A stretch of DNA of 22,419 bases from the NCBI GenBank assembly GCA_937911795.1, contig CALDPJ010000035.1:1-22419 (forward strand). Reading direction: 5' to 3'. The position numbers and the translations under genes are program-made. Below the pieces are notes generated by a model, which was given only the letters and a program-made list of their open reading frames with translations, was not told where the DNA came from and did no database searches. Of the stretch, positions 1 to 7,905 are shown piece by piece; position 1 is the stretch's first letter; each line of letters begins with the position of its first letter. Source of the DNA: an uncultured Flavobacteriales bacterium (GTDB lineage Bacteria; Bacteroidota; Bacteroidia; Flavobacteriales_D; SKUL01).

Positions 1-581
1 AGGTTGCCTTTTCCGGCGTTGGAGAAGGAGAGTAAGGCTCCGGCCAAGACGGCTGCGACGAGGACCCAAACGGCGTTTTTGCCCTGAAAGTAATAGGCGG
101 CAGCGGCGATGGCTAAGGGGTAGGTCAGGTTCGCCATGAGTTTGTAGTATCGATTGACGGTGATGGTTTGTTCGAAGAGGTCGCCACGTAATTGCGCGAG
201 CTGGTTTTGTATGTAGTAGCCCCAGACGTCAGTGGTGTAAAAGATCATGGCGATGCCGATGGCAGCGGGAATGAAGCAGAGGTAAAAGAATTGGCGGCTG
301 CTGACTTTGATGCCTTGCCAGGGATGTATGCGGGTAAAGAGGGACCGGGCGAGGATGGCAGCCGCAGTGAGAAAGAGGATGTGACTGTAGATGACGCCTA
401 GGCCTTTATAGGTCAGGAAGGGCATGGAGTCTGGGCTAAAAATGGCCAGCAGGTAAATGGTGATGGTCCAGATGTAGCCGTAGGCTGCGCCCAGTAAGCC
501 AAGTAGCCTTTGCCAGCATAAGAGGCTGATCAGAAGGAAGAATAGGGTATTAACCGCGAGTGCAAACACCGTTATTTCCAT
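1..581 (-). CDS. Multi-pass membrane protein, possible Wzy-type polysaccharide polymerase (3' end outside window)
   Basis: The reading frame opens at the ATG at 581 on the minus strand and stays open to base 1, giving about 193 residues of a longer protein. It is very hydrophobic, with roughly five or six membrane segments, a loop containing several Arg/Lys residues and NRYYKLM, and a late LLSFSNAGKGN stretch. That layout resembles O-antigen polymerase and ligase (Wzy/WaaL) proteins, which have many helices and a small Gly/Arg-rich turn after a late helix, but no diagnostic motif is certain. It starts 5 bases after the stop of the preceding mosaic ORF. If Wzy-like, it would polymerise lipid-linked repeat units on the periplasmic side of the inner membrane. 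The family call is inference; that this is a coding membrane protein is well supported. Confidence 0.6.
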   Translation of the reverse strand, partial: MEITVFALAVNTLFFLLISLLCWQRLLGLLGAAYGYIWTITIYLLAIFSPDSMPFLTYKGLGVIYSHILFLTAAAILARSLFTRIHPWQGIKVSSRQFFYLCFIPAAIGIAMIFYTTDVWGYYIQNQLAQLRGDLFEQTITVNRYYKLMANLTYPLAIAAAAYYFQGKNAVWVLVAAVLAGALLSFSNAGKGN

Positions 582-586
582 GGGCT

Positions 587-1003
587 TCAGGAGTTAAGGG
601 TGTGCAGGATGATTCTGCGCAGGAGTAGGTAAACTGCGCCCAGGCAGAAGGCGAGGATCATGCCGGCCACCGTGCCCAGGAAGCCCATGAGCGGAGCGAC
701 GTTGGCAACGGTGGCCAGGATCACGAGGCCGCGCTCCAGGAAGCTCATCTCGATAGAGCCGTACGAGACGACAGCCTTTTCGACAGCTTCGATGCCTTCA
801 TCAGCACGCAGTAGTCCGGCCTGAAACACGGACGCAACCGGACCGCGGGTTTTCGCACAGACTTCCTCTGCCGCCGCGACGCCGCCTTCATCGAGGGCGC
901 TTCCGTTGGTTGCTTTACACATTGCACATTGCGCCCCGAGTTGATCGGGAAACAACGCAAGGATAAGGAGCAATATCAGCCAAATGAATTTTAACCGTAT
1001 CAT
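587..1003 (-). CDS. Mosaic ORF: exported QCAMC protein N-terminus + ExbB/TolQ fragment + hydrophobic tail
   Basis: The 138-codon ORF has three unlike parts. Residues 1-24 are a signal peptide ending LGA, followed by QCAMCKA and an acidic stretch to about residue 42; this matches the start of a small exported membrane protein often found beside Bacteroidota oxidase genes. Residues ~43-119 read as the middle of a MotA/TolQ/ExbB proton-channel subunit: RGPVA, SIEMSFLERGL and the family signature APLMGFLGTVAGMI. Residues ~120-138 are a hydrophobic tail (YLLLRRIIL) that fits neither family. ExbB proteins usually exceed 200 residues and have three membrane helices, so this piece cannot be a working ExbB. 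A possible -7 element TAACTTTG lies just upstream at 1009-1016. A real fusion protein is unlikely; a chimeric join or gene debris is the better reading. Confidence 0.6.
   Translation of the reverse strand: MIRLKFIWLILLLILALFPDQLGAQCAMCKATNGSALDEGGVAAAEEVCAKTRGPVASVFQAGLLRADEGIEAVEKAVVSYGSIEMSFLERGLVILATVANVAPLMGFLGTVAGMILAFCLGAVYLLLRRIILHTLNS
645..875 (-). other. ExbB/TolQ-like segment inside the mosaic ORF
   Basis: About 77 codons encode the cytoplasmic-loop end and second membrane helix of an ExbB/TolQ/MotA-type subunit. The codons are visibly richer in G and C (GGC, CTG, GCC) than the oxidase genes to the right. The edges are approximate: the right edge falls in a GC-rich run of GCC/GCG codons near 868-880, the left edge just after the codons for GMILAF near 646. 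The first and third helices of ExbB are missing. Confidence 0.55.
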
Positions 1004-1024
1004 CGGTTCAAAGTTAATTATTCA

Positions 1025-1564
1025 CTACGAATAATAGGGGGAAATCATCAGGTAAACCACAACTCCCGAAACTGCGACATAAAACCAGACCGGCCATGTA
1101 AAGCGCGCTATTTTCTTATGTTGGGCAAACCTTTCCGTCAGCGCACGAACATAGGTTATCAGTACCAGCGGGATAACCGCCACGGACAGTAGAATGTGCG
1201 ATGCCAGAATGATCAGATAAACTGTTTTGATCCAACCTTCACCACCAAATCGCGTGGCTTCGGAGGTGATGTGGTACATGACGTACAGCACCAGAAACAA
1301 GGCTGAAAGCCCCAGACAAGTGGTCATGAGTGTTTTGTGCAGCGCAATGTTCCGGCGAAGAATGGCGACCAATGCCATCAGTAGTAAAACGGCGGTGAGT
1401 GCATTCAATCCTGCATAGATGGGCGGCAAAAAGCTAAAATCGTAACCTTCTATCTTAACCGAAAAAAGACTGGCTACTGCGAGGGGAATAATTACAGATA
1501 GCGCAATGATCCAGTTCCGGTACGGTACAGGAGCGGTCGATCCGGTATCAGCTTGATTTCTCAT
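1025..1564 (-). CDS. DUF420 membrane protein (YozB/CtaM-like), heme-copper oxidase maturation
   Basis: A 179-residue inner-membrane protein with five predicted helices (about residues 18-36, 47-70, 79-99, 112-138, 155-175). Four His residues sit at helix ends or in loops: H76 (LHKTLM), H98 (MYHIT), H123 (SHILL) and H149 (QHKK), the pattern of the DUF420 family. The Staphylococcus aureus member, CtaM, is needed for active heme-copper oxidase, so a role in cofactor insertion or assembly is expected. The start overlaps the end of the upstream SCO gene by 17 bases, which suggests coupled translation. It is the last intact gene of the oxidase operon before the mosaic ORF. Length and topology are normal for the family. 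The exact biochemical step is not known. Confidence 0.85.
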   Translation of the reverse strand: MRNQADTGSTAPVPYRNWIIALSVIIPLAVASLFSVKIEGYDFSFLPPIYAGLNALTAVLLLMALVAILRRNIALHKTLMTTCLGLSALFLVLYVMYHITSEATRFGGEGWIKTVYLIILASHILLSVAVIPLVLITYVRALTERFAQHKKIARFTWPVWFYVAVSGVVVYLMISPYYS

Positions 1565-2231
1565 TTGATTCCTTCAACAACATTTTTACATCATTCATCA
1601 GCCGACGCATTTCTGCGAGGTCGGTACCGTCGTAGAATCCACGGATGTGCCGGTTTTCATCCACCAGTACAAACTGCTCTGAATGTAAAAAACCTCCCGG
1701 TGCAAGAGCATCTTCCTGAGCCGGCAGCAAATATCCTTTTACACCTTGCTTATATATTTCCTGCTTTTGGCCCGTCACGAAAGTCCAACGATCAAAATCT
1801 GCTTCGTGTTCTTCTCCGTATTTCAACAATGTATCCGGTATGTCGTATTCAGGATTTACCGTGTGAGACAGCAGCTTTACCCTGTTAAAATGCTCTTCTT
1901 TCAGTTGAAGTTGCAGATTGCTCATGTGATTGGACATCACCGGACAAATGGTGGGACAGGTGCTGAAGAAAAAATCCACAATCAGGATATTTCCTTCGAA
2001 ATCCTTTTCGGTAACGGTATCACCAAACTGATTGATGAAGCTGAAAGCGGGAACCTTGTGATATATGGTGTCTGCGGTTCCATCGGCTTTGTAGTCCCAT
2101 TCCCGCGGACCGTAATAGGGCAGGTCAATGAATTGATGATCTCCGCTGGAGATCAGGTAAAAAGCCGCAATCGGGCCAATCAGCAGAAATAAAAGGGCAA
2201 CAACTTTGAGTGGTGTGGAAACGGGTTTCAT
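1548..2231 (-). CDS. SCO1/SenC family copper chaperone for cytochrome c oxidase
   Basis: A 227-residue membrane-anchored protein with a thioredoxin fold. An N-terminal helix (about residues 9-28) places the domain in the periplasm. The copper-binding pair is present in STCPTICP (C92 and C96), and the distal histidine is H183 in LHSEQFVLVD. These are the three ligands used by SCO proteins to bring copper to the CuA site of subunit II, or to reduce its cysteines. It sits 8 bases after the subunit IV gene and overlaps DUF420, as in other Bacteroidota oxidase clusters. Subunit II itself, the expected client, is not encoded in the window. Length and motifs are normal, so an intact gene is expected. 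Confidence 0.93.
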   Translation of the reverse strand: MKPVSTPLKVVALLFLLIGPIAAFYLISSGDHQFIDLPYYGPREWDYKADGTADTIYHKVPAFSFINQFGDTVTEKDFEGNILIVDFFFSTCPTICPVMSNHMSNLQLQLKEEHFNRVKLLSHTVNPEYDIPDTLLKYGEEHEADFDRWTFVTGQKQEIYKQGVKGYLLPAQEDALAPGGFLHSEQFVLVDENRHIRGFYDGTDLAEMRRLMNDVKMLLKESNEKSS

Positions 2232-2239
2232 TCAGTGGA

Positions 2240-2614
2240 TCAAAAATAGGTTGACCACAGCATGTTGAGATAATTCGACTCGGTAATGGTGATATACAGT
2301 AACAACAGAATGAACAGTGCGTAAGGTATCAAAATGAGGTAGCGCAACGACTTCCGTTCATCACCCAAGTGCATAAATACCGCCACAATGTAACCTGCCT
2401 TCACAAGGGTCATTGCGATAAATAACCACTTAATCACCGGCCATAATTCGGTTCCTTGCTTTACGAATACACCGAGTAAAACCTCAACAAGTGTAACAAT
2501 GGTCAGTAAAACCGTTACAAAAACAATTTTCTTACGGACAACCTTGCCATGTTCTTCGTCATGTCTGGCTTCTACCGAGTAAGAATCGTTTACGAATAAG
2601 TCGTCTCTAAGCAT
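2240..2614 (-). CDS. Cytochrome c oxidase subunit IV (CyoD/CoxD-like)
   Basis: A 124-residue protein with a charged N-terminus rich in Asp, Glu and His followed by three membrane helices (about residues 29-51, 60-81 and 90-111). The loop after the second helix reads FMHLGDERKSL, the hallmark of the prokaryotic subunit IV family. This small subunit is non-catalytic and stabilises the oxidase in the inner membrane. It lies 10 bases downstream of the larger subunit III gene and 8 bases upstream of SCO, so it is clearly part of the same operon. Size and topology are usual. Confidence 0.87.
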   Translation of the reverse strand: MLRDDLFVNDSYSVEARHDEEHGKVVRKKIVFVTVLLTIVTLVEVLLGVFVKQGTELWPVIKWLFIAMTLVKAGYIVAVFMHLGDERKSLRYLILIPYALFILLLLYITITESNYLNMLWSTYF

Positions 2615-2624
2615 GGCGTATAAA

Positions 2625-3473
2625 TTATATCAGGTAGAAGAAGGTGAATACAAAAACCCAGACAAGGTCTACAAAGTGCCAGTAAAGACCGGTTTTTTCT
2701 ACCATTTCGAAGTGCCCGCGGGAATCGTAGGTACCTCTAATAACATTCAGAAAAATGAGGATATTGATGATCACCCCGGTGAATACGTGGAAACCATGAA
2801 ATCCGGTAATGAAAAAGAAAAAATTGGCGTATTGGGGAGGACCATACTCATTGACGGTCATATTCGCTCCCTGCACGTGTTGCAGCTTGTTATTGTAGAT
2901 GTTGATGGCTTCCGCCCCCGACACCTGGCGTTCGTTTTCGGCGCCGCGATTAAAAATCAAAGCGAAATCTGCTACTTCTGAAACGCTCTTGCCTGAGATA
3001 TCGGTAGTCAGCCAGGCCTTATCGCCTTCGGCAGTAACTACATATCCCGCAGAGCCGTGGATAAAGTGATACCACTCCCAGGCCTGAGAACCAACAAAAA
3101 CAAACCCTCCGAGAATGGTTAGGCCGAGCCATTTGATTACACCGCGTTTATCCATTCGATGGCCAGCTTCTACGGCCAGCACCATGGTAACAGAGCTGAC
3201 GATCAGAATGAACGTCATCATTGCCACATAGAGCAGCGGTAAGTGGGTGGTACCCATAAACGGGAAGGCGTGGAACACCTCTTCACCGATCGGCCATGCT
3301 CCGGTATAGGAATGGCGTACGTATCCGTAGGCAGCGAGCAGTCCAGAAAAGGTCAGGGCATCTGACACTAAAAAGAACCACATCATCATCTTTCCGTAGC
3401 TCACGCTGAATGGCGAGCGACCGCCACCCCACAGCACTTTGGGATCAATGGTCTTAGTAGCTTCTCCTGACAT
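2625..3473 (-). CDS. Cytochrome c oxidase subunit III, long form with extramembrane insert
   Basis: A 282-residue heme-copper oxidase subunit III. Family sequences include the first helix with MMMWFFLVSDALTF (residues 29-42), the helix FITGFHGFHVFTG (221-233) and the C-terminal YWHFVDLVWVF (264-274). Between the third and fourth helices (about residues 142-214) there is a hydrophilic insert of roughly 70 residues, expected outside the membrane and absent from compact subunit III proteins. Subunit III holds lipids and protects the proton path of subunit I. The gene follows a second, unlike subunit III gene by 21 bases. Such tandem pairs are usual in Bacteroidota, where the two proteins probably occupy different places in the complex or supercomplex. 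Confidence 0.9.
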   Translation of the reverse strand: MSGEATKTIDPKVLWGGGRSPFSVSYGKMMMWFFLVSDALTFSGLLAAYGYVRHSYTGAWPIGEEVFHAFPFMGTTHLPLLYVAMMTFILIVSSVTMVLAVEAGHRMDKRGVIKWLGLTILGGFVFVGSQAWEWYHFIHGSAGYVVTAEGDKAWLTTDISGKSVSEVADFALIFNRGAENERQVSGAEAINIYNNKLQHVQGANMTVNEYGPPQYANFFFFITGFHGFHVFTGVIINILIFLNVIRGTYDSRGHFEMVEKTGLYWHFVDLVWVFVFTFFYLI

Positions 3474-3494
3474 GCGAAAAAATTTTGTGCAAGT

Positions 3495-4226
3495 TTAGTG
3501 AATAAATAATAAAAACAAGAACAAATAGACCCACAAGATATCCAAAAAATGCCAGTATGTGGCCCCTTGTCTGAGGCTTAAATTGTTGGTCGCATCAAAT
3601 TGCATCCGATAACTTTTGATCACCAGATAAATAAGATACAACAACCCACCCAGCAGGTGAACCAGGTGAAGGCCGGATAACGTGTAAATAAAAGAACTTG
3701 CGGTATTTGATTTACCCAGAACCCGCTCATTCAACACCTCTGAACGCTGATGATCGTCCGGGAAATAAAATTTGTCTTCTTCAAGCACCAGTTTCTGGCC
3801 TTTGAAATAAACGGTATAATCTTCACCGTAAACTCCCTCCATGCTTTCGATATTACCCGAAACATGGCTTCCGATAGAAAGCAGGTAGCTCCAACCCTGA
3901 AACTGAGCAACGGAAAATGCGATGCCCAGCAGAAAAGTTAAAAGGAGCATTCCCCGAACCATGGCCTGATTCATTTTTTTGGACGCATTAACCGCGAGCT
4001 TGATCGTTAAACTGCTGATCAGAATAATAGCCGTGCTGTAATAGAACGCCGTTGGAATTTTAATATCCACCCAGTATTCGCCGTTCATCAGCACCACATA
4101 AGCACTGGTAAGACCAGCAAAAAACATCACCATGCTGAAGATGGCCAGATATAGCAACATCTTTTTAGCGCGGGTCGTTTGCGAGCGGTAATATTTATCG
4201 TCGGTTGATGTCGGGGAGTCTTTCAT
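3495..4226 (-). CDS. Cytochrome c oxidase subunit III, second paralogue
   Basis: A 243-residue subunit III-like protein with five predicted helices (about 23-47, 60-79, 89-112, 178-204 and 226-243). The family marks are SGLHLVHLLGG (184-194) and YWHFLDILWVYLF (224-236). Between helices three and four an insert of about 60 residues (117-175) is acidic and aromatic and does not resemble the insert of the neighbouring paralogue. The start overlaps the end of ctaB by 4 bases (ATGA), so translation is probably coupled. A C-terminal helix ending almost at the stop codon is normal for the family. Whether it works alongside, or in place of, the other subunit III cannot be told from sequence. Confidence 0.88.
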   Translation of the reverse strand: MKDSPTSTDDKYYRSQTTRAKKMLLYLAIFSMVMFFAGLTSAYVVLMNGEYWVDIKIPTAFYYSTAIILISSLTIKLAVNASKKMNQAMVRGMLLLTFLLGIAFSVAQFQGWSYLLSIGSHVSGNIESMEGVYGEDYTVYFKGQKLVLEEDKFYFPDDHQRSEVLNERVLGKSNTASSFIYTLSGLHLVHLLGGLLYLIYLVIKSYRMQFDATNNLSLRQGATYWHFLDILWVYLFLFLLFIH

Positions 4227-5131
4227 ATTTTATCAATCACATAAAGCAACTGCACCAGCGGTAAATAAATGAATGATGCAAACATTAAAATCCGCGCATC
4301 TCTGCGTTCGCAGGTCCGCATCAACCGAAAAGCAAGGTAGGCAAAAGCTACCCCAAGCATTACCACAGGTACTGCCGACCAGTTTCCGGTCATTTCGAAC
4401 ATCCAGGGCAACAACGAGGCAGGAATCAGGAACAATGAATAAAGCAAAATCTGAAATGCAGAGCTCTTGTCTTTTCTTCCGGTGGAAGGCAGCAAACTAA
4501 ATCCGGCTTTTGCATAATCTTCGTCCACCACCCAGGCAATGGCCCAAAAGTGTGGAAACTGCCAGATGAATTGAACCACAAACAGAATTCCCGGTTCCAG
4601 ACCGAAGCTTCCGGAGGCCGCGATATATCCCAGCATTGGAGGTATGGCTCCGGGGAAAGCGCCAACAAAAACTGCCCATGGCGTAATTTGCTTAAGCGGA
4701 GTGTAAATCGCCACGTAAACAAACAGCGCCAGAAAGCCAAGCACTGCACTCAACCAGTTGATCATGGCCAGGCAAACAATTCCTGCAATGGCAAAAACCG
4801 ACGCGATGGCGATGGATTCTCCAATGCTCATTCGTCCGGCCGGAATGGGGCGTTCGCGGGTGCGATCCATCAACCGGTCCAGGTTGTGTTCAATGGCCTG
4901 ATTAAAGGCATTGCTGGCACCGGTGACAAGAAAACCGCCGACGATGAGCAGCATCAGTTGAATCAGAGAAAATTCTCCGGGACCCATAAAATAACCTGCC
5001 ACGGCAGATATCACCACCACGAGGGCAAGACGCACTTTGGTCAGGAGTCCGATGTCTCTGACCTTGTGCATTGCGGTCGACTTAGATTTAACGATGGAAG
5101 TTTCCTGAGTAATCACTTTGCCGTGCGCCAT
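4223..5131 (-). CDS. ctaB: Protoheme IX farnesyltransferase (heme O synthase)
   Basis: A 302-residue UbiA-superfamily prenyltransferase that adds a farnesyl group to heme b to give heme O, the first step towards heme A for the oxidase. The first prenyl-diphosphate site is N74AFNQAIEHNLDRLMDRT with the family's RPIPAGR just after (residues 94-100). The second loop contains YTPLKQ (143-148) and DEDYAKAGFSLLP (203-215). About eight hydrophobic helices follow. The ATG at 5131 gives the usual length; an in-frame ATG at 5071 (M21) would also leave all motifs intact and would give a more normal leader, because a good promoter ends only about 14 bases upstream of 5131. It is the first gene of the oxidase operon and overlaps the following subunit III gene by 4 bases. 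Confidence 0.94.
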   Translation of the reverse strand: MAHGKVITQETSIVKSKSTAMHKVRDIGLLTKVRLALVVVISAVAGYFMGPGEFSLIQLMLLIVGGFLVTGASNAFNQAIEHNLDRLMDRTRERPIPAGRMSIGESIAIASVFAIAGIVCLAMINWLSAVLGFLALFVYVAIYTPLKQITPWAVFVGAFPGAIPPMLGYIAASGSFGLEPGILFVVQFIWQFPHFWAIAWVVDEDYAKAGFSLLPSTGRKDKSSAFQILLYSLFLIPASLLPWMFEMTGNWSAVPVVMLGVAFAYLAFRLMRTCERRDARILMFASFIYLPLVQLLYVIDKI

Positions 5132-5144
5132 TGAAGAGCGCGTG

Positions 5145-5174
5145 CAAATTTACCATTTATGAAAGAGGTTACAA
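5145..5174 (-). promoter_or_regulatory. Bacteroidota-type promoter for the ctaB oxidase operon
   Basis: On the minus strand the -7 element TAAATTTG (5145-5152) matches the Bacteroidota consensus TAnnTTTG. A TTG (5172-5174) lies 19 bases upstream, the expected spacing to the -33 element. It falls in the 72-base gap between the polysaccharide genes and ctaB, so the oxidase operon probably has its own transcription start near 5139. If translation begins at 5131 the leader would be under 10 bases. Confidence 0.6.
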
Positions 5175-5203
5175 TGGAAAATCCTCCCCGTTTTAACCAC
5201 CGT

Positions 5204-6787
5204 CTAAAACAGTCGGTTGCGGTTCCATAAAGCGGTGCGCAGTCCGACCTGGATGAAATGGTTGTACTGCGTTGCGCCTTCCACTATAAGGTATCGCGGA
5301 ATATAGGCAGCTTCCAGTCGCAACCCAAGATGCTGATCGATTATAAAACCCGCTCTCAATTCGGTGGAAACCAGCAGGTGCTGTACTCCCTGGGCAATGT
5401 GGTGGCCACTTTCAGGACGCGGCGGATCTACATCCGACCGGAAAATATCGCCACCTAGATTCAGCGAATCGGTGTCCTGACCGTATCGGGCCACCAACAC
5501 CCGTGCATCAAAAACCCATCGGTTACGGCGGAAACGGCCGGAAAGAATTGCTTCATACAGGTTATTCCCCAGACCGTGCGCCAGTGGCTCGTTGTAATGC
5601 GCATGATTTTGTTTCACACTGACGTGCTGGTAAAAGAAGGGACGGATCAGATTGAATTCTCCGCGGATATCAAGACCTTCTACTCCAAAAGCATCAAATG
5701 ATTTACCTCCGACCTGCAACGCCTGCTTGTTTCCGAACCATCCGTTTCCTGAGCGCAGTGAATCGAGCAAAAATTCATCTACAGCAATTTGTGTAAACAA
5801 TTTGGTATTGCTGCCGACTTTAACGCTGAAGTTCAACCCAATCGTAACCCGATCGGAAGATCCCTGTGAAAACTCCACCGGCCGGTAAAAAATAATGGGG
5901 TTGAGATAATTGACATCAAACCCGCGCAGGTTATCGTTGTCGCGGTTTTGCCAGATGACGCTCTCCCACAGACTCACGTTCACCCGTTTCGAGATATTCC
6001 AGCTCAGCAAGTGCATGGAAGAATACTTCAATGCAAATTCGCTGTAATCACCGCCCGAACCACGGATGTCGTACATCACATTAAACAGATTGACGTACTT
6101 GATATTCCAGATGGTCGTGGTGATTTTGAGAAACGGATATGAAGTTGACTGATCTGAAAGCCACAAGGAGCGGATGCCTTCTCCCCAGAAATTCTTGCCT
6201 ACACCCGCCTGAATATTGAATGGCTCCAAAGGAGAATAAGATACATAACCGCTAAAGTCCCAGCTGGAAAAACCCCGACCGTCGAAGCGCGCGTAACCCA
6301 AACCCGGATTTACTTCCCGCAGGAGCATATAATTTTCCACATAGCCCGGGTATCGACCGTAAAATCCGCGGACATCCGCATAGAAAGAAAATTTCCGGCC
6401 AACATCCGCACCGACTCCAACGCCAACTCCGGTTTCATACGTTCCACGTGTTTGTCGATCGTTGACATCGACTCCGCCGAGAAGGTTGAGCATCGGAAAG
6501 AATCGAAGATTGGTTTTTTGAGGATTCCGGTTCTTCAGAAACATCCGCTGCGACCACGCAAAGGCCATTGAATCCGGCCGCAGTGAATCGGGATGAACTT
6601 CGGCCGCGATATCTGTATTTAAAAATGGTTGAACCTGCCCGTGGATATTCGATTCCGGACTGTTGATGTACTTTTCGAGGTCGCGGTTGTGATCGCGGCT
6701 GATGAACTGATAGCCTTGTTGTGCAAAAACGGAAGTAGCTACAAGAAAGGCAAACGCCGACAATCCATATCGAAACAGAAACCTCAA
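5204..6787 (-). CDS. Capsule assembly Wzi / gliding RemB-like outer-membrane beta-barrel protein (A)
   Basis: A 527-residue exported protein. The start chosen is TTG at 6787: it gives a clean signal peptide, MRFLFRYGLSAFAFLVA...VFA|QQ, and overlaps the stop of the upstream gene (AGTTGAGG), so translation is probably coupled. The ATG at 6868 would add 27 residues lying inside the upstream gene and bury the signal peptide. The mature part alternates polar and hydrophobic residues with many aromatic Tyr/Trp/Phe and ends in RLF, as outer-membrane barrels do. The stretch KNFWGEGIRSLWLSD (about 198-212) is shared with the second family member at 7906-9519. Wzi-type proteins hold capsule or surface polysaccharide at the outer membrane; the Flavobacterium relative RemB affects gliding. 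Which glycan is bound is unknown. Confidence 0.8.
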   Translation of the reverse strand: MRFLFRYGLSAFAFLVATSVFAQQGYQFISRDHNRDLEKYINSPESNIHGQVQPFLNTDIAAEVHPDSLRPDSMAFAWSQRMFLKNRNPQKTNLRFFPMLNLLGGVDVNDRQTRGTYETGVGVGVGADVGRKFSFYADVRGFYGRYPGYVENYMLLREVNPGLGYARFDGRGFSSWDFSGYVSYSPLEPFNIQAGVGKNFWGEGIRSLWLSDQSTSYPFLKITTTIWNIKYVNLFNVMYDIRGSGGDYSEFALKYSSMHLLSWNISKRVNVSLWESVIWQNRDNDNLRGFDVNYLNPIIFYRPVEFSQGSSDRVTIGLNFSVKVGSNTKLFTQIAVDEFLLDSLRSGNGWFGNKQALQVGGKSFDAFGVEGLDIRGEFNLIRPFFYQHVSVKQNHAHYNEPLAHGLGNNLYEAILSGRFRRNRWVFDARVLVARYGQDTDSLNLGGDIFRSDVDPPRPESGHHIAQGVQHLLVSTELRAGFIIDQHLGLRLEAAYIPRYLIVEGATQYNHFIQVGLRTALWNRNRLF

Positions 6788-7878
6788 CTCAATTGTTGTT
6801 GCCTGCGGTAGTTGATAATTTCCGGAATCTGAACCACTACCAATACTGAAATCAACAGAACAACCCAAACTACCGTAGGGTTGTATCCTGCCGTAAAAAG
6901 TGCGGCAAATACCACAACAATATTCAGCAGATATAGCAAAACTACTGTTGTAGCGTGTGATAGGCCGGTGTCGAGCAGGTTGTGGTGGATGTGGTTTCGA
7001 TCAGCAGAAAAGGGAGAGATTCCGCGAATGGCGCGGTAAAAAAATACGCGGAAGGTATCGGTCAATGGGTATACCAAAACGGCCATTGCCAGCACGGGTG
7101 TGGAAACTCCTTTCAGATAATTCGGAATATCGGCAGGATCGGTTTCGATCATCCGGATGGCCAGCACCGAAATAATGGCTCCGATGACCAAACTACCCGA
7201 ATCGCCCATAAAAATGCGGGCAGGTGAAAAATTGAACACCAGAAACCCGAGCAGCGATCCACCCAATGCAGCACTGAGCAATGCAAAAGAAAGATTTCCG
7301 GTAAGATAAAACCACGTACCGAAAAAGGCAGCGCACAGGAATCCAATGCCTGCGGCCAGTCCGTCAACACCGTCAATCAGGTTGAAGGCGTTTACCAGAA
7401 CGATGTAGGTAAAAACCGAAATTCCCACACTCGACCACTCCGGCAGGTCGTACAAACCAAACAATCCGTGCATCGATAGAATACGGATATCGGCCATCAT
7501 CACCAGAATAAAAGCAACGATGATATGACCGATCAGTTTCTTTACCGGTGAAGTACCAATGATATCATCTTTCACACCGATAAAAAACAGGATGATCAGC
7601 GCAGCCACCATAAATTTGAATTCGCTAAAGGCCCGCATCATGCGCTGGACATCTCCGCGATAGGCTACTTCTGCCGCCTGAAACCACAGCGAATAGGAAA
7701 AAAGAGACGCCGCAAAAATGATGATTCCACCAATTGTCGGGATACTGATGCGGTGATGTTTGCGCTCTTCCTTCGGCTCATCTACGAGGTGCTTCAGCTT
7801 GGCTACCTTGATCAGCGACGGGGTAGTTAAAAGCACAACGATAAAAGCAGTAAGGAAAGCAATTGCTATAACTTCCAC
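6784..7878 (-). CDS. WecA/TagO-type undecaprenyl-phosphate sugar-1-phosphate transferase
   Basis: A 364-residue polytopic enzyme of glycosyltransferase family 4 (MraY/WecA). It moves a sugar-1-phosphate, usually GlcNAc-1-P, from a UDP-sugar to undecaprenyl phosphate, the first membrane step of O-antigen, capsule or wall-glycan synthesis. All signature sites are present: GVKDDI (D104, D105), VNAFNLIDGVDGLA (162-175), FMGDSGS (223-229) and the cytoplasmic RNHIHH (294-299), a histidine motif that separates WecA/TagO types from MraY. An N-terminal HRISIPTIGG (42-51) is also typical. The start codon is GTG at 7878. The gene lies between two Wzi-like genes and its stop overlaps the start of the second, so the three form one unit. 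The sugar used cannot be read from sequence. Confidence 0.92.
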   Translation of the reverse strand: MEVIAIAFLTAFIVVLLTTPSLIKVAKLKHLVDEPKEERKHHRISIPTIGGIIIFAASLFSYSLWFQAAEVAYRGDVQRMMRAFSEFKFMVAALIILFFIGVKDDIIGTSPVKKLIGHIIVAFILVMMADIRILSMHGLFGLYDLPEWSSVGISVFTYIVLVNAFNLIDGVDGLAAGIGFLCAAFFGTWFYLTGNLSFALLSAALGGSLLGFLVFNFSPARIFMGDSGSLVIGAIISVLAIRMIETDPADIPNYLKGVSTPVLAMAVLVYPLTDTFRVFFYRAIRGISPFSADRNHIHHNLLDTGLSHATTVVLLYLLNIVVVFAALFTAGYNPTVVWVVLLISVLVVVQIPEIINYRRQQQLS

Positions 7879-7897
7879 AGGTGATTGTAGGTTTTGT

Positions 7898-7905
7898 CAA
7901 ATGTA
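7898..7905 (-). promoter_or_regulatory. Possible -7 element upstream of the WecA-type gene
   Basis: TACATTTG on the minus strand matches TAnnTTTG and sits 19 bases before the GTG start, in the 27-base gap after the first Wzi-like gene. No -33 TTTG or TTG is seen at 19-21 bases upstream, so it may be chance or a weak internal promoter. Confidence 0.3.

Noticed and set aside
2241..2248. TATTTTTG on the minus strand, a match to the -7 consensus before SCO
   Set aside because: It encodes the last residues and stop of the subunit IV gene and has no -33 element; SCO is better explained by read-through from ctaB.
4550..5134. A 194-codon plus-strand ORF opposite ctaB
   Set aside because: His- and Asn-rich translation typical of reverse-strand membrane-protein codons; ctaB is certain.
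6788..6868. N-terminal extension of the first Wzi-like protein from the ATG at 6868
   Set aside because: It overlaps the end of the WecA-type gene and puts 27 polar residues in front of a complete signal peptide.
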